This document shows positions 46,401 to 61,400 of a DNA stretch of 64,000 nucleotides, one piece after another (the stretch's first letter is position 1; every line of letters begins with the position of its first letter). Source of the DNA: JAUIET01 sp039111475 (GTDB taxonomy: Bacteria > Pseudomonadota > Gammaproteobacteria > Pseudomonadales > JAUIET01). The translations under genes were made by a program, and so were the position numbers. A model generated the notes under the pieces. That model was given only the letters and a program-made list of their open reading frames with translations, did no database searches and was not told the DNA's origin. The stretch is from assembly GCA_039111475.1 (NCBI GenBank), contig JBCCIP010000020.1, positions 1 to 64,000 of the forward strand, read 5' to 3'.

Positions 46401-49400
46401 GCTGCCACCGCTCATGGTGTCATCGCCGGCACCACCCCAAAAATAGTTGTTCGCGCCGTCACCGAAAATAGTGTCATTCCCGGCAGTGCCACGAATGCGC
46501 TCCACATTGCGCACGGTATCATCCTGGTCACCGTCTACGGTTACCGTTGCATCAGTACCACCATTTAGCGTCACGTTGATGAAATTTGCGCTGCTTTGGC
46601 TGGAGTAATCCAGCGTATCCGTGGCGCTGCCGCCGTCAATTGTGTCGGCGCCGTCACTGGCTATCAGCTGGTCCCAGCCATCCCCACCAAGGTAGGTATC
46701 GTCTCCAATACCGCCATCCAAGGTGTCGCCGGTGTCACCGCCATCGAGTATGTCATTACCAGCACCGCCAATCAGAGTGTCTGCTTCGCTGCCACCGCGC
46801 AGCGTGTCGTTGCCAGCACCACCATCGAGTATGTCGGTTCCTACCCGGCCTTCTATGACGTTATCCTGCGTATCACCAGTGATATTGTCGGCTCCGGCGG
46901 AGCCGATTACATCGCGGAAATTAGCGGCCAAATCAGTGTCGCTGCCCACGGTTACTGAGAAAAACCCACCGCTGAGCACATTCATGTCGGTGGTGATGCC
47001 CAAGCCGGAATCGGTGTAACTCAGGGTGTTGGTGCCTGTGCCGCCGTCTAAGGTGTCGTTACTGCCCCCACCGCGAATCACATCGTCTCCACCTTGGCCG
47101 TCGATGTTGTTTGCCTGGCTGTCACCGCTGATGGTGTCATTGCCGGCGGTACCGATCACGTTTTCAATCGCTCGTATGGTGTCGTTGTCGGCGCCGTCAA
47201 TGATGACCGTGGCATCGCTACCACCATTTAGCTGCACATCAATAAAGTTAATGCCTACTTCCTGCGAGTAGTCAACGGTATCGATGTCGTCACCACCGTC
47301 GAGCACATCAGCGCCGGCACCACCCACCAAGGTGTCGTTACCGTCGTCGCCTTCCAGAACGTTCACCAGACTGTCGCCGCGAATGATATCGGCACCTGCG
47401 GTTCCAATTACGTTTTCAATTTCGCGTATGGTGTCGTTGGCACCACCGTCGACTGTCACGGTGACATCACTGCCGCCATTCAAAGTAAGGTCTATGAAGT
47501 TGATGCCTACTTCACCGGAGTAGTCTACAGTGTCGTTGTCGGCACCACCAATCAGTAAATCGGCGCCGGATCGACCGGACAGGAGATCATCGCCCGCTCC
47601 ACCCTGGAACTCGTTATCTGACCCGTCACCAATCAGAGTATCGTCACCATCGGTGCCGATCACGTTTTCAATATTCAGTGCCAGGTCATTATCGCCACCG
47701 GCTACGATGACTGCCGAGCTGCCAGATCCGTTCAGCTGAACTGCGACAGATGCAATGCCTGCCTGCAAGGAGTAGTCAATAGTATCGGTGTCATTACCAC
47801 CGTCAAAGGTGTTCTGCCCGGCGCTACCGAAAAAGAGATCGTTGCCCGCATTACCTTCCAGAAAATCGTTTCCGGCGCCACCACTAATGATGTCATCGCC
47901 ACCCTGACCCTGGATGGTATTGCTCTCGCCATCGCCGGTAATCGTGTCTACACCAGAGGTGCCGATCACGTTTTCGATGTTGCGGATTGTATCGTCATCG
48001 CCGCCATTGACAGTCACAGTGGCTGCGTTCGCTCCGTCCAATGTCACATTGATAAAGTTCACACCACCCAACGTGGAGTAGTCGATGGTGTCAGAATCTG
48101 TGCCGCCGTCGAAGTCGTCGCTGCCAGCGCTGGCCTGGAAGCTATCGTCACCGCCCAGGCTAAATACTACGTCTATCCCTGTTGAACCAATAATCGTATC
48201 ACCCTGATTGGTCAGATAAAACTCTTCAAAATTGATGAAATTATCGGTGCTGCTGTCTGCACTGTAGAAGGCCGTGTTGTTGGTTAGATTCAGGTCTATG
48301 CCGACCCCGGTCAGATCATCAAAACGCAACTGATCTCCGGTGTTATGGCCGCCACCATCCAGCGTATCGCTGCCGCCACCGCCCCAGATAACATCATCAC
48401 CATCACCGCCGCTAAGGGTATTATCATTACCGTCACCGCGTAAAGTATCGTCACCCGCGGTTGCGATAATGTTTTCCACGCTACGCAGCGTATCCGTGCC
48501 ATTGCCGCCTGAAACAACGACAGTAGCGTCAACGCCGCCGCGTAAAGTGACATCAATACTTGGCGAGCCAGCCATGCCTGAGTAATCGGCGGTGTCGGAA
48601 CCAAAGCCGCCTTCTATAATGTCATCATTGGTGCTGCCGCGGAAAAAATCGTCATCGTCACCGCCTTGCAGCAAGTTAACATTGCCGTCGCCGCTAATGT
48701 CATCGGAAAAATCGGAACCAATGATATTTTCAATACTGGTCAGAGTGTCGACGCTACCATCACCGTCATTGCTTGCTTGATTGGCAGCCAGATCAACCGT
48801 AATACCCGCTGCAGCCTGGCTGTAATCAGCGGTGTCAATACCGCCGCCGCCATCCAGGGTATCCGCACCGGCCAAACCGGACAGCGTGTCATTCAGTAAA
48901 CCGCCACTCAGTACGTTGGCCGCGGTACTGCCGACAATAATGTCGCTCTGAACACTGCCTATAACGTTTTCAATATTGTTCAGAGTGTCAGATGCGCCGT
49001 CACCATCGTTGGCCGCAACATTGTTCTGCAAATCGACATTAATGCCACTCGCCGCTCCGGAGTAATCGACCGTATCGACATTATTGCCGCCATCAATCGT
49101 ATCAGCGCCACCACGGCCGCGAAGGATGTCATTGCCATCGTCACCAAACAGCGTATTCGCTGCACCATCGCCAGAAAGATCATCCACTCCACTGGAGCCA
49201 CTGATGTTTTCAATGCTGACAAAAGTGTCGCTGCCGCCATCACCGTCATCGCTTGCGCTGTTGGCCCCTATGTCGGCGGTAACACCTGCAGCAGCCAGTG
49301 AGTAATCAGCGGTATCGGTTCCGGTACCACCGTCCAGCGTATCGTCTCCGCCGCGACCGCGCAGCACGTCGTCGCGATTACGACCCTCCAGCACATTATC

Positions 49401-52400
49401 ATCACCATCGCCAGTCAAAGTATCGTCAAAGATAGACCCGATTACATTTTGAATCTGGCTTAGCGTATCCGTACCACCATCACCGTCATTGCTGGTGAGG
49501 TTATTGGTCAGGTCAACCGTTACACCCGAGCCCGCGGTAATGTAATCGGCGGTGTTGTTACCTGCACCACCGATAATCGTGTCATCACCAGCGCCGCCGC
49601 GCAACACATCGTCACCTGCGGCCCCGTCCAGCTGGTTGTCCCCAACACTGCCAACAATAAAATCGTCATTGTCCGAACCGATCACATTTTCTATGGAGCT
49701 CAGAGTATCGGTATCACCAAAGCCGTCGTCATTGGCAATATTGTTTTGCAGGTCAACATCGACCGCATTGTCGGAATTGGCATAACTGACGGTATCGTTA
49801 CCGATACCCCCGATGATCTCGTCATCGCCTTCCATGCCACGAATCGTGTCATTACCGCCACCACCATCAAGCCGATTGTCAAATTCGTCGCCGATCAGAG
49901 TATCGTCACTGCCAGACCCTATGAGGCCTTCGATACTGATTAGCGTATCCACGCCGCCTGAGCCGTCATCACCAACAACGCCGCTTGAAAGATCAATGGT
50001 GACCGCGCTGCCAGCCGCCGAATAATCGGCAGTGTCAAAATCAGCGCCACCGTCCAGTGTGTCCGAGCCACCATTACCGATCAATATGTCGTCGCCAGCG
50101 CGGCCTTCCAACACGTTGCCGTTGTTGTCTCCTTCGATACGGTCATTATTTGCAGAACCCCAAATGTTCTCTATGTTCTGCAAAACATCGGAGTCGCCGT
50201 CGCCATCATTGGCTGCGGCATTCAGACTCAGATTGACCACAATAGCATTCGCCGCACCCGTGTAATCAGCAACGTCTCCAGTACCGGTACCGCCGTCCAG
50301 GGTGTCGCTGCCACCTCTGCCGCGAAGTACGTCATTCGAATCACCACCAAGCAGGGTATTGGCGTTAGCATCCCCGCCCAGATCATCCGCAAACGCCGAG
50401 CCCGTCAGGTGTTCTATGCTGACAAGAGTATCAACGCCACCGTCGCCGTCATCACTGGCACTGTTGCTGTTCAAGTCGGCAGTGACCCCTGCGCCTGCCT
50501 GCGAGTAGTCTGCGATGTCCTGGCCGATCCCACCATCCAGGGTGTCATTGCCACCGCGGCCACGCAGCGTGTCCGCCGCATTGCCACCTTCAATGATATT
50601 GTCGTTGCCGTCGCCGGTTAAAGTGTCCGCAAAATCCGAACCGGTAAGGTTTTCAATTTCAAATAACTGATCCGAGCCGCCATCACCATCTACGGAAGCT
50701 TGGTTGGAGGAAAGATCGACCACCACGGTGCTGGATGCGTTTGAGTAGTCCGCTGTGTCTATGCCGTTCCCACCGGTTAAAATATCGTTGCCCGCGCGGC
50801 CACTCAGTACATCAACGCCATCATCGCCACTAATGGCATTATCATTTCCATCGCCTTCGATCCGATCATCACCCTGCGACCCTGTGATATTTTCTACGCC
50901 GCTAATTGTTTGATTGTCAGTACCGTTAATACTAACTGTTGTGCTGGTCGAGCCGTTCAGAGTGACGTTAATGAAATTGCCCGCAGCAAACCCACTGTAG
51001 TCAATGCTGTCATCAGTACCCAGGCCACCTTGCACATCATCAGCGCCTAACGTAGCGATAAAAGAGTCATCGCCTTGGCCGCCCTGTAAAACGTTCACTG
51101 CACCATCACCCTGGATGGTGTCATCATTGGCTGAGCCCAGAACGTTCTCGAACCCCAATAAAGTGTCAACACCGCCGTCACCGTCGTTGCTGGCAGTGTT
51201 TCCCGCCAGGTTGACATTGACTCCGGATACCGCGCCACTGTAATCAACGGTGTCAATGTCGGTTCCACCGTCCAAGGTGTCATTGCCTCCGCGACCCGCC
51301 AACAGATCATCGCCTGCCAGACCACGCAGCACGTTATCCAGTGCGTCACCTGTTAAGGTGTCGTTTCCAGACGTACCGGTTACATTCTCTATGTTGCGCA
51401 AGGTGTCATTGCCATCACCATTGACGACAGCTGTTGAATTGGCCGCCCCGGCCAAGGTCACATTCACAAAATTCGCCGTCGTCAGGCTTGAGTAATCGAT
51501 ACTATCAGTACCTACTCCACCATCGATTGTGTCGGTATTGGAACTTGCAATAAACTGATCATCGCCGTCCTGACCCTGTAGAATATTGACGGCGTTGTCG
51601 CCACCGATGACATCGTTGCCATCCGTGCCAATAACGTTTTCGATATTGCGCGCAATGTCATCGTCACCGCCAGTCACCGTAACTGTTACGTCGTTACCGT
51701 CATCGAGATCAACGCTGATGCCGGTCACACCACTAAGCGATGAATAATCCAGCGTGTCGGTGTTGGTGCCACCATCCAGAACATCGGAGCCCGCACTAGC
51801 GGTCAATATGTCATTGCCTGCATTGCCCAACAGCTCATTGTCACTGCCGTCGCCGGCCAAAGTATCGTTAAACGCCGAGCCATGAACATTTTCAACGCCA
51901 AACAGCTGATCCGATGAGCCATCACCATCGCTGGTAGCCTGGTTACTGGCCAAGCTGACATTTACGTTGCTTGCCGCCGCTGAGTAATCAGCAGTGTCAA
52001 CGCCGGCACCCCCGGTCAGGATATCGGCGCCTGCGCGACCACTGAGTACGTCATCGCCCGCGTCACCGCTCAGTTCATTGTCATTGCCGTCACCTACAAT
52101 GCGATCATCACCTTGCGAGCCCGTAACGTCTTCGATACCTCGAATAGTCTGGTTATCGGCATTGTTAACGTTAACCGTTGCATCGAGGTTGCCAGCCAGC
52201 GTTACATCAATGGCATTGCCAGCGGCAAACGCCGAGAAGTTAACTTCATCACTGGTCCCTAAACCGCCATCAACAATATCCGCTCCTAACGTCGCAATAA
52301 ATTGGTCATCACCTTCTTGCCCGCGCAGAACATTGGTGTTGGCATCCCCTTCTATGACATCGTCATTGCTGGAACCGATGACGTTTTCAATTTCCTGGAG

Positions 52401-55400
52401 GGTATCGACGCCACCGTCACCATCATTCGCCGCCGCATTCGCAGCAAGGCTGACGTCCACGCCGGTGGTTGCTGCGCTGTAGTTTACGGAGTCAATTCCA
52501 ACACCGCCGTCCAGCAAATCATTGCCACCGCGGCCGGATAACTCATCGTTACCTGCTGCTCCGCGCAGCTCATTGTCCAGACCGTCACCGACCAGCGTGT
52601 CATCTCCGCTGGTGCCGGTCACATTTTCAATGTTGCGAATCGTGTCGTTGTCACCACCGTTGACGACAACGATGGCATCGGACGTTGTATCCAGTGTGAC
52701 GCTGATGAAGTTAGCACTAAGCAAGCCAGAGTAATCCGCCGTGTCTGAGCCCAGACCACCGTCCAGTGTGTCAGTACCGGCACTGGCCAGGAACGTGTCG
52801 TCTCCAGAACGGCCTTCCAGCAAGTTTATTGAGGCGTCGCCTCCGATGGTATCGTCACCGTCAGTACCTATTACATTTTCAATATTGCGTACCTGGTCGT
52901 TGTCACCACCTGTCACTGTGACAGTAACTGTGTTGGTGCCGTCCAGATCGACATTGATAGAGGTTGCGCCTGCCAGGCTGGAGTAGTCCAGAGTATCGTT
53001 GTTGGCGCCACCATCCATGATGTCGGTGCCGGCACTGGCGCTGATCAGATCGTCGCCTGCGTTTCCTTCTAGCAGGTTGGCGCTGCTGTTACCGCTGATG
53101 GTGTCATCAAAGTTGGAGCCGCGAATATTCTCGATATCGAACAACTGGTCCGAAGCACCATCGCCGTCGGCGCTGGCCTGGTTGCTGGCCAGGCTGACGG
53201 TGACGTTACCTGCCGCGCCGCTGTAGTCGGCCGTATCGGAACCCGACCCACCTCTCAGTATATCGTTGCCAGCGCGCCCAGCCAGGGTATCATCGCCGGC
53301 AGAGCCGCCAAGCTCATTATCGTTACCGTCACCAAAGATGACATCATCGCCTTGCGACCCGGTCACATTTTCGATGCCGCGCAGCGTCTGGTTGTCGGCA
53401 TTGTTGACGCTCACGGTCGCGTCGCTGCTGCCAGCCAGCGTGACATTGATCGCATTGGTCGCGGCGAGTGCCGAATAGTCTACGCCGTCGCCGTTGCCCA
53501 CACCACCATCAATCAAATCCGCACCCAGAGTGCCGCCAAAGTTGTCGTCGCCATCGCGGCCTTCCAGTACGTTGGCACCTATATCGCCTTCAATGGCATC
53601 GTCATTTGCCGAGCCAATAACGTTCTCAATATCTTGCAGGGTGTCAACGCCGCCGTCACCATCATCGCTCGCGATGTTGGATGCCAGGCTGACATCAACC
53701 GCTGTGGTCGCCGCGGAGTAATCCACGGTGTCGTTGTCCGCACCACCGTCCAGCAAATCGTTGCCGCCGCGTCCAGACAATACATCGTCTCCGGCCGCGC
53801 CGCGCAGCTCATTGTCCAGGCCGTCGCCGACCAAGGTGTCATTACCGGTGGTGCCAGTGATGTTCTCTATGTTGCGAATGGTATCGTTACCACCACCATT
53901 GACGACGACAATGGCGTCTGATGTGCTGTTCAGCGTCACATTGATGAAATTGGCGCTCACCAGTCCAGAATAATCAGCCGTATCCTCACCTAAACCGCCA
54001 TCCAGCGTATCGGTGTTGTCACTGGCCAGGAAAGTATCATCCCCGGCACGGCCTTCTAACAGGTTGATCGATGAGTCACCGCCAATGGTATCGTCACCGG
54101 TGGTGCCGATAATATTCTCTATGTTCCGTACGCTGTCATCGTCATCACCAGTAATGCTGACAGTAACGGTATTTGCGCCATCCAGATCAATGTTGATCGC
54201 GGTTGCACCAACCAGACTGGAATAGTCCAACGTATCGGCGTTGCCGCCACCATCAATAACATCCGCACCACTGCTCGCAGTAAATGCGTCTTCGCCGCCG
54301 CGGCCTTCCAACAGGTTATCACTGCCATCGCCAGTGATGATGTCATCAAAGTTGGAGCCGCGAATATTCTCAATTTCAAACAGCTGATCAGACGAACCGT
54401 CGCCGTCGGCACTGGCTTGATTGCTGGCCAGGTTGACTGTAATGGCACCCGCCGACAGCGAGTAGTCCGCGGTGTCGGTACCCGCACCACCCGTGATAAT
54501 ATCGTTTCCGGCGCGACCACTTAGGGTGTCGTCGCCCGCGTCACCGCTGATTTGGTTGTTGTTGCTGTCGCCGACAATCGTGTCGTCGCCTTGCGAACCG
54601 GTTACGTGTTCGATACCGCGCAGCGTCTGGTTGTCGGCATTGGCGACGTTGGCGATCGCATCAATGCCGCCGTTCAAGGTGACGTCTACAGAATTGCTGG
54701 CTGCGAAGCCCGAGAAGTCCACCCTATCGCCTGACCCCGTGCCACCATCAACAATGTCTGCACCTAACGAGGCGTTAAACACATCATCGCCATCGCGCCC
54801 TTCCAGCACGTTAGCATTGACATCACCTTGAATGATGTCGTCGTTAGCGGAGCCAACCACATTCTCTATTTCCTGCAGCGTGTCAGCACCACCTTCACCG
54901 TCGTCGGTCGCAATGTTGCCCTGCAGATTGACATCAACGCCCGTCGCGGCGCTGCTGTAGTCGACCGTGTCAGTGTCCGTGCCACCAATCAAAGTGTCGT
55001 TGCCGCCGCGCCCGGACAGCACGTCATCCCCGGCGCCACCGCTTAAGGTATTGTCCAGTGCGTCTCCGATCAGGGTGTCATCCCCATCGGTACCGATGAC
55101 ATTCTCAATACTGCGAATCGTATCGTTTCCATCGCCATTCACAACAACTACAGCGTCGGTCGTGCCATTCAGGGTGACATCAATAAAGTTGGCCGTGACC
55201 AGTCCGGAGTAGTCAACCGTATCATCACCCAGGCCGCCGTCCAATACATCGGTGTTAGAGCTGGCGAGAAAGGTATCGTTGCCCGCATTACCTTCCAGTA
55301 CATTCAGTGATCCATCGCCACCAATAGTGTCATCACCAATGGTGCCTATAATATTTTCAATATTTCGGACCTGATTATTTGACCCGCCAGTAATCTGCAC

Positions 55401-58400
55401 TAGCACGGTATTAGCACCGTCCAAGTCCACATTAATTGCCGTTGCCGAGGCCAGCCCCGAATAGTCCAGCGTATCGGTGTTGGCGCCGCCGTCCACTATA
55501 TCGGCTCCGCCGCTGGCGTTGAACAGATCGTTACCAATCCCGCCTTCCAGGAGGTTGTCGCTGGTGTTGCCGGTGATGGTGTCACTGAAGTTGGAGCCAC
55601 GAATGTTCTCTATCTCGAACAACTGGTCTTGACCGCCATCGCCATCGACAGCAGCCTGACTGGCGCCCAGGTTTACAGTGACACTACTGGCAGCAGTGGA
55701 ATAATCCGCAGTGTCTATGCCAGCTCCGCCGGTCAGAATGTCGTTGCCTGAACGCCCACTCAGGAAGTCATCACCCGCATCACCGCTGAGATTATTGTTG
55801 CGGTTATCACCTTCAATACGATCATTGCCCTGCGAGCCAGTCACGTGTTCAACATTGCGGACTGTTTGATCATCCGCGCCGGTGATAAACACTGTTGCAT
55901 CACTGCTACTGTTCAGCGTGACATCAATCGAGTTGGCCGCTCCATTATTGCTGTAATCAATCGCATCGTTATCGCCCAGGCCGCCATCAACCGTATCGGC
56001 GCCCAGGCTACCCAGAAAGAGGTCTTCGCCCAGCCCACCTTCCAGCAGGTTAGCATTGCCATCGCCTTCGATAACGTCGTCGTTATCCGAACCGATTACG
56101 TTCTCAATGGTTTGCAGTGTGTCCACACCGCCGTCACCATCATCGACCGCGGTATTATTCAGCAGGCTAACATTTACGTTGCCACTGGCCGCACTGTAAT
56201 CCACTGTATCGGTATCGGCACCGCCGATCAGGGTATCGTTGCCACCCCGACCGGCCAGCACATCATCGCCCGCCAAACCACTGAGACGATTATCCTGGCT
56301 GTCGCCAATCAAAGTATCGTCACCCGTGGTGCCCGTGACATTTTCAATGCTGCGTAAGGTGTCGTTACCGTCGCCGTTAATCACAACAATGGCATCAGCG
56401 GCGTCATTCAGCGTTACGTTGACAAAGTTCGCTGTCGCCAGTGTGGAATAGTCAATTTCATCAACCCCAAGTCCACCGTCAATAGTATCAGTTCCGGAGC
56501 TAGCTCCAAATACGTCGTTGCCGCCTAAGCCAAGCAATACGTTAATTGCGCCATCACCACCGATGAAATCATTACCTGAGGTGCCAGTAACGTTTTCGAT
56601 ATTGCGCGCTGTATCGTTGTCACTGCCGGCAACTGTGACTGTGGCATCATTTCCCCCATCCAATGTCACATCGATGGCCGTCGCAGAGACTAATCCTGAG
56701 TAATCGAGGGTGTCATTGCCGGCACCACCATCCATCACATCGGCGCCTTCGCTGCCAAGTAAGGTGTCTGCACCACCTTCGCCCAAAAGCGTATCGTTGC
56801 CGCCGGCACCATTTAGGATGTCATCTCCGCCGCGGCCACTGAGCTGGTTGGCCTGCGCATCACCCGTCAGAGTGTCATTACCTGCGGTACCAACGACATT
56901 CTCGATATTAATCAGAACGTCGTTATCGCCGCCGTTTACCACGGCCACGGCACCGCTAGCGCCATTCAAAGCGACGTTAATAAAATTAACCCCGATCAAA
57001 CCGCTATAATCAGCCGTATCAATATCGGCACCACCATCCAATGTGTCGTTACCGGAGCTGGCAAAAAAAGTATCATCGCCGGCCGATCCGGTCAGCGCGT
57101 TATCGCCGCCGTCGCCGGTCATGCGATCGTCTCCCACCGTTCCGATCACGTTCTCAAAATTACGTATGGTGTCGTTGTCGCCTCCGTCGACCACCACGGT
57201 TGCGTCACTGCTACCGTTTAGAACAACGTCTATGAAGTTCACACCACCCAGACCGGAGTAGTCGATGGTATCGCTGTCTGCACCTCCGTCCAAATTATCG
57301 GCGCCAAGCGAAGCATTGACGATGTCGTTGCCCCCCAAAGTGGATACTACATCCGCACCGGTCGAACCGCTGACTGCATCGGCCTGTTCAGTCGTAAAAA
57401 ACTCCTCGAACTCGGAAAAGGTATCTACCGAGCCGTCGAATCCGTACGTGGCCTGGCTGTTTTGCAGATCTAAAGTAACACCCGCATCAGTCAGGTCGTC
57501 AAATCGTAACTGGTCAGCACCTGTCTCATTGCCGCCAAACAGTTGGTCTGAGCCTGCGCCACCGTAAATGACGTCGTCGCCATCTTCACCACGAATCACG
57601 TTGGCACCCGTGTCACCACGAATATTGTCAGACTGGGAAGAGCCGGTGATATTCTCTATCCCGCGCAGTGTATCGGTTCCGCCGTCACCGTCATTGCTGG
57701 CCTGTTCACTGGACAGATCCAGGGAGATGCCAGAAGAAGCCGATGAGTAGTCAGCGGTATCCAAACCAGTGCCACCGTCCAGCAAATCGTTGCCGATGTT
57801 GCCGCGCAGGGTGTCGTCACCCAAGCCGCCTAACAGATCGTCGCTCCCGTCGCCGCCTTCCAATACATCATTGCCGCTGAGGCCGCGCAGCTCATTATCC
57901 GCGTCGTCGCCGACCAAGGTGTCGTTACCACTGGTGCCAACCACATTTTCTATGTTGCGCAGAGTGTCGTCGTCTCCGCCAGTCACCGTCACGACGGCCG
58001 CATTACCCAGGTCCAGGGTTACGGAAATAGACGTTACGCCTGTCAGGGTCGAGTAGTCAGCTGTATCCAGACCGACGCCACCATCAAATTCGTCATTGCC
58101 AGCGCTGGTATTGAACACATCGTCACCGCTCAGCGCAAACACCAGGTCATTGGCTGACGATGAGTTAATCAGGTCGTCTTGATTCGTCGTGAAGTAGCGC
58201 TCAAACTCGGAGAATGCGTCTGTGCTGTTGTCACCGGTATAACTTGCCGTGCCGCTTGTACCATTCAGATTCAGGGTGATGCCAACGCCACTCAGGTTGT
58301 CAAAACGCAAGTCATCGGTACCACCACCGCCAATTAGAGTGTCGCTGCCACCCCCACCGCTGATAACGTCGTTGCCAGCTCCGCCAATTAGTGTATTGCT

Positions 58401-61400
58401 GACCGCGTCACCGATAATACTGTCAGCGCCAGCAGTACCGGTAATATTCTCAACATTTCGAACAGTGTCATTGTCGCTACCCGCAACGCTGACTACAACG
58501 TCATTTTCGCCGTTGAGGGTTACGCTGACAGAAGTCGCCCCAGCCAGCGTGGAGTAATCGATGGTGTCCAGACCGTCACCACCGTCCAGCGTATCCACAC
58601 CCTGACTGGCAATAAAACTGTCATTGCCACCCAAGGCAAAAACGCTGTCGGCCACCGCTGAGCCAATCAGGTTGTCGCCCTGGTTTGTCGCGTAGTAGAT
58701 TTCGAAACCACTTAAGGTATCAGTGGTGGCGTCACCGGCAAAAAATGCGGTTCCTGCGCCTATATCCAGTGTTATTCCTGCACCGGTTAAATCGTCAAAT
58801 CGAACTTCGTCAAAGCCGGCGCCACCATCAAGGTTATCGGCACCACCGCCACCTCGAATCACATCATCACCACCCAGGCCGCTTAGTGTATTCCCCTGGG
58901 CATCACCTGTGATGTTATCGTTGTTGGCTGTACCTATAACGTTTTCGATATTGTTGAGAACATCTGAACCGCCGTCGCCGTCATTGATAGCGGCGTTTTG
59001 CGCCATGTCGATGAGCACGCCGGTACCCGCACCAGAGTAATCAACGGTATCAACTCCGGTGCCGCCATCGAAGGTATCGTCTCCCAGACCACTGATCAGG
59101 TTGTCACTACCCGCGCCCCCGCGCAGTGTGTCATCACCACCGGCGCCTTCCAATAAGTCGTCGCCTTCGGCACCTTCCAGAATATTGTTTGCGTTATCGC
59201 CAATGATGACGTCATCGCCGGCCGAACCGATCACATTCTCGACCAGTCGCATCGTATCGTCATCGCCGCCGTCAACAGTCACGGTCGCGTCGCCGGCACT
59301 GTTCATCACGACATTGATGAAATTAATACCGATCAGCGTCGAGTAGTCGACCGTGTCAAGGCCGCCGCCGCCAATAAACAGGTCGCTACCGGCACTGGCC
59401 ACAAACAGGTCATCGCCTAGCAAGCCATCTATGGTATCGGCTTGCGCGCTGCTAATAATGACATCTGCCTGGTTGGTACCCGCATAACTTTCGAAGTTAA
59501 TGAAGGAATCGATGCTGCTGTCTACAGCGTAAGATGCAGTGCCGTTAATAAGGTCTAAGGTAATACCCAGAGACACCAGATCGTCAAAGCGCAATTCGTC
59601 GTTGCCGCTTCCACCGTCCAGTGCATCAGACCCTGCCCCACCGCGAATCAGGTCATCGCCAGCGCCACCGCTTAGTTGATTGGCGAGGAAGTCTCCACTT
59701 ATCGCGTCATCGCCATCGGTACCTATTACGTTCTCAATGTTGCGAACAATATCGTCCTGGTCGCCTGTGACCTGAGCAACCACATCAAAGCTGCCATTCA
59801 AGGTGACATCGATGCTGGTCGCACCAGCGAACTGAGAATAATCTAAAGTATCGATGGCCGCACCGCCATCGTAGGTATTTGCACCGCTGCTGGCCACCAG
59901 CGTATCGAAGCCTTGACCGCCTTCCAGCAAGTCATCACCGGCACCACCAATCAGCGTATCGTCACCGGCAATCCCGCGTAGAATGTTGTCGTTGCCGTCA
60001 CCGCGCAAAATATCATTGAATGTCGACCCAGTGACATTCTCTATGCTGTCGAAGGTGTCCAGACCGCCGTCACCGTCGGCAGAGTTGCCAACCGACAGGT
60101 CAATGTCTACGGAGTTGGCTGCCAGCCCATAATCCGCTGTATCCGACCCCGCACCACCGATCAGCGTATCATTGCCGGCACGGCCTGATAGAAAGTCGTC
60201 ACCGTCACCACCGGTTAGAACATTGGCATTTTCATCGCCTGCGATCCGGTCATCAAATGCTGATCCGGTCAGGTCTTCGATGCCTTCGAGTATGTCGCTT
60301 CCACCATCACCGTCGTTATTCACTACTCCGGTAGACAAATCCAGATCTACGGCGGACGCGGCCTGACTGTAGTCCGCCGAGTCGCGACCTTCGCCGCCGA
60401 CCAGAATATCATCGCCGCCTCGACCAGCCAGTACATCATCCCCAGCTCCACCTTCAAAGCGGTTATCGGATTCATCGCCGGTAATGGAATCATCACCATC
60501 GGTACCAATGATATTTTCCACATTACGCAAAGCGTCGTTGGCACTGCCGTCCACGATAACGCTGGCATCCTGCGCACCTGCCAAGGTCGTACTGATGGAG
60601 TTAGCGCTTTCCAGAACGGAGTAATCAATAGTGTCGCTATCGTCGCCGCCATCGACTGTATCCGATCCTTCACTGGCAAGGATCAGATCATCCCCGGCGT
60701 CACCGTTGACAGCGTCATCACCGTCACCGCCGTCCAACGTGTCGATACCGCCGCCACCGGAGACCGTGTCGTCACCCCCGGCGCCGAATAGAATCTGATC
60801 ATTGTCGTTGCCGGTGATTGTGTCGCCGAACTCCGAACCGCTAACGTCTTCTATGTTACGCAACCGATCCACCTCGGAACCCATCACCGCGGTCGTAAAG
60901 CCCTGATTATCAGCCACTTCTGATAAATCTATGCTGACAGCCTGGGCCGCTCGGCTGAAATCGATGACATCGCGTTCCCCGTCACCCCCGTCCAGCTCAT
61001 CGTTGCCGCGGCCACCTGACAGTCGATCATTGCCGTCTCCGCCGAAAATCGCATTGTCGTCATCAGAACCATGAATGCGGTCGTCGAAGTCGGTGCCAAC
61101 GATGTTCTCCACCCCTTGCAGGGTGTCGATATTGGATTCATCAATTGTCACGTTGTCTTCCACCAACGTGAGATCGGCATCGATTGCCTTGGTTTCCCCT
61201 GAGTAATCCGCGGTATCGGTGCCGCTGCCACCTATTAACAAGTCGTTGCCGCCGCGACCCGCCAGTAAATCATTGCCAGCGCCACCATCCAGCGTGTTAT
61301 CCGCGTTGTTGCCTATCAGCCTGTCATCGGCCGTACCAGCCCGAATATTCTCTATCTCACGTACCCGATCTACCTGAAACTCAGGGCCATTACGGTCCAC

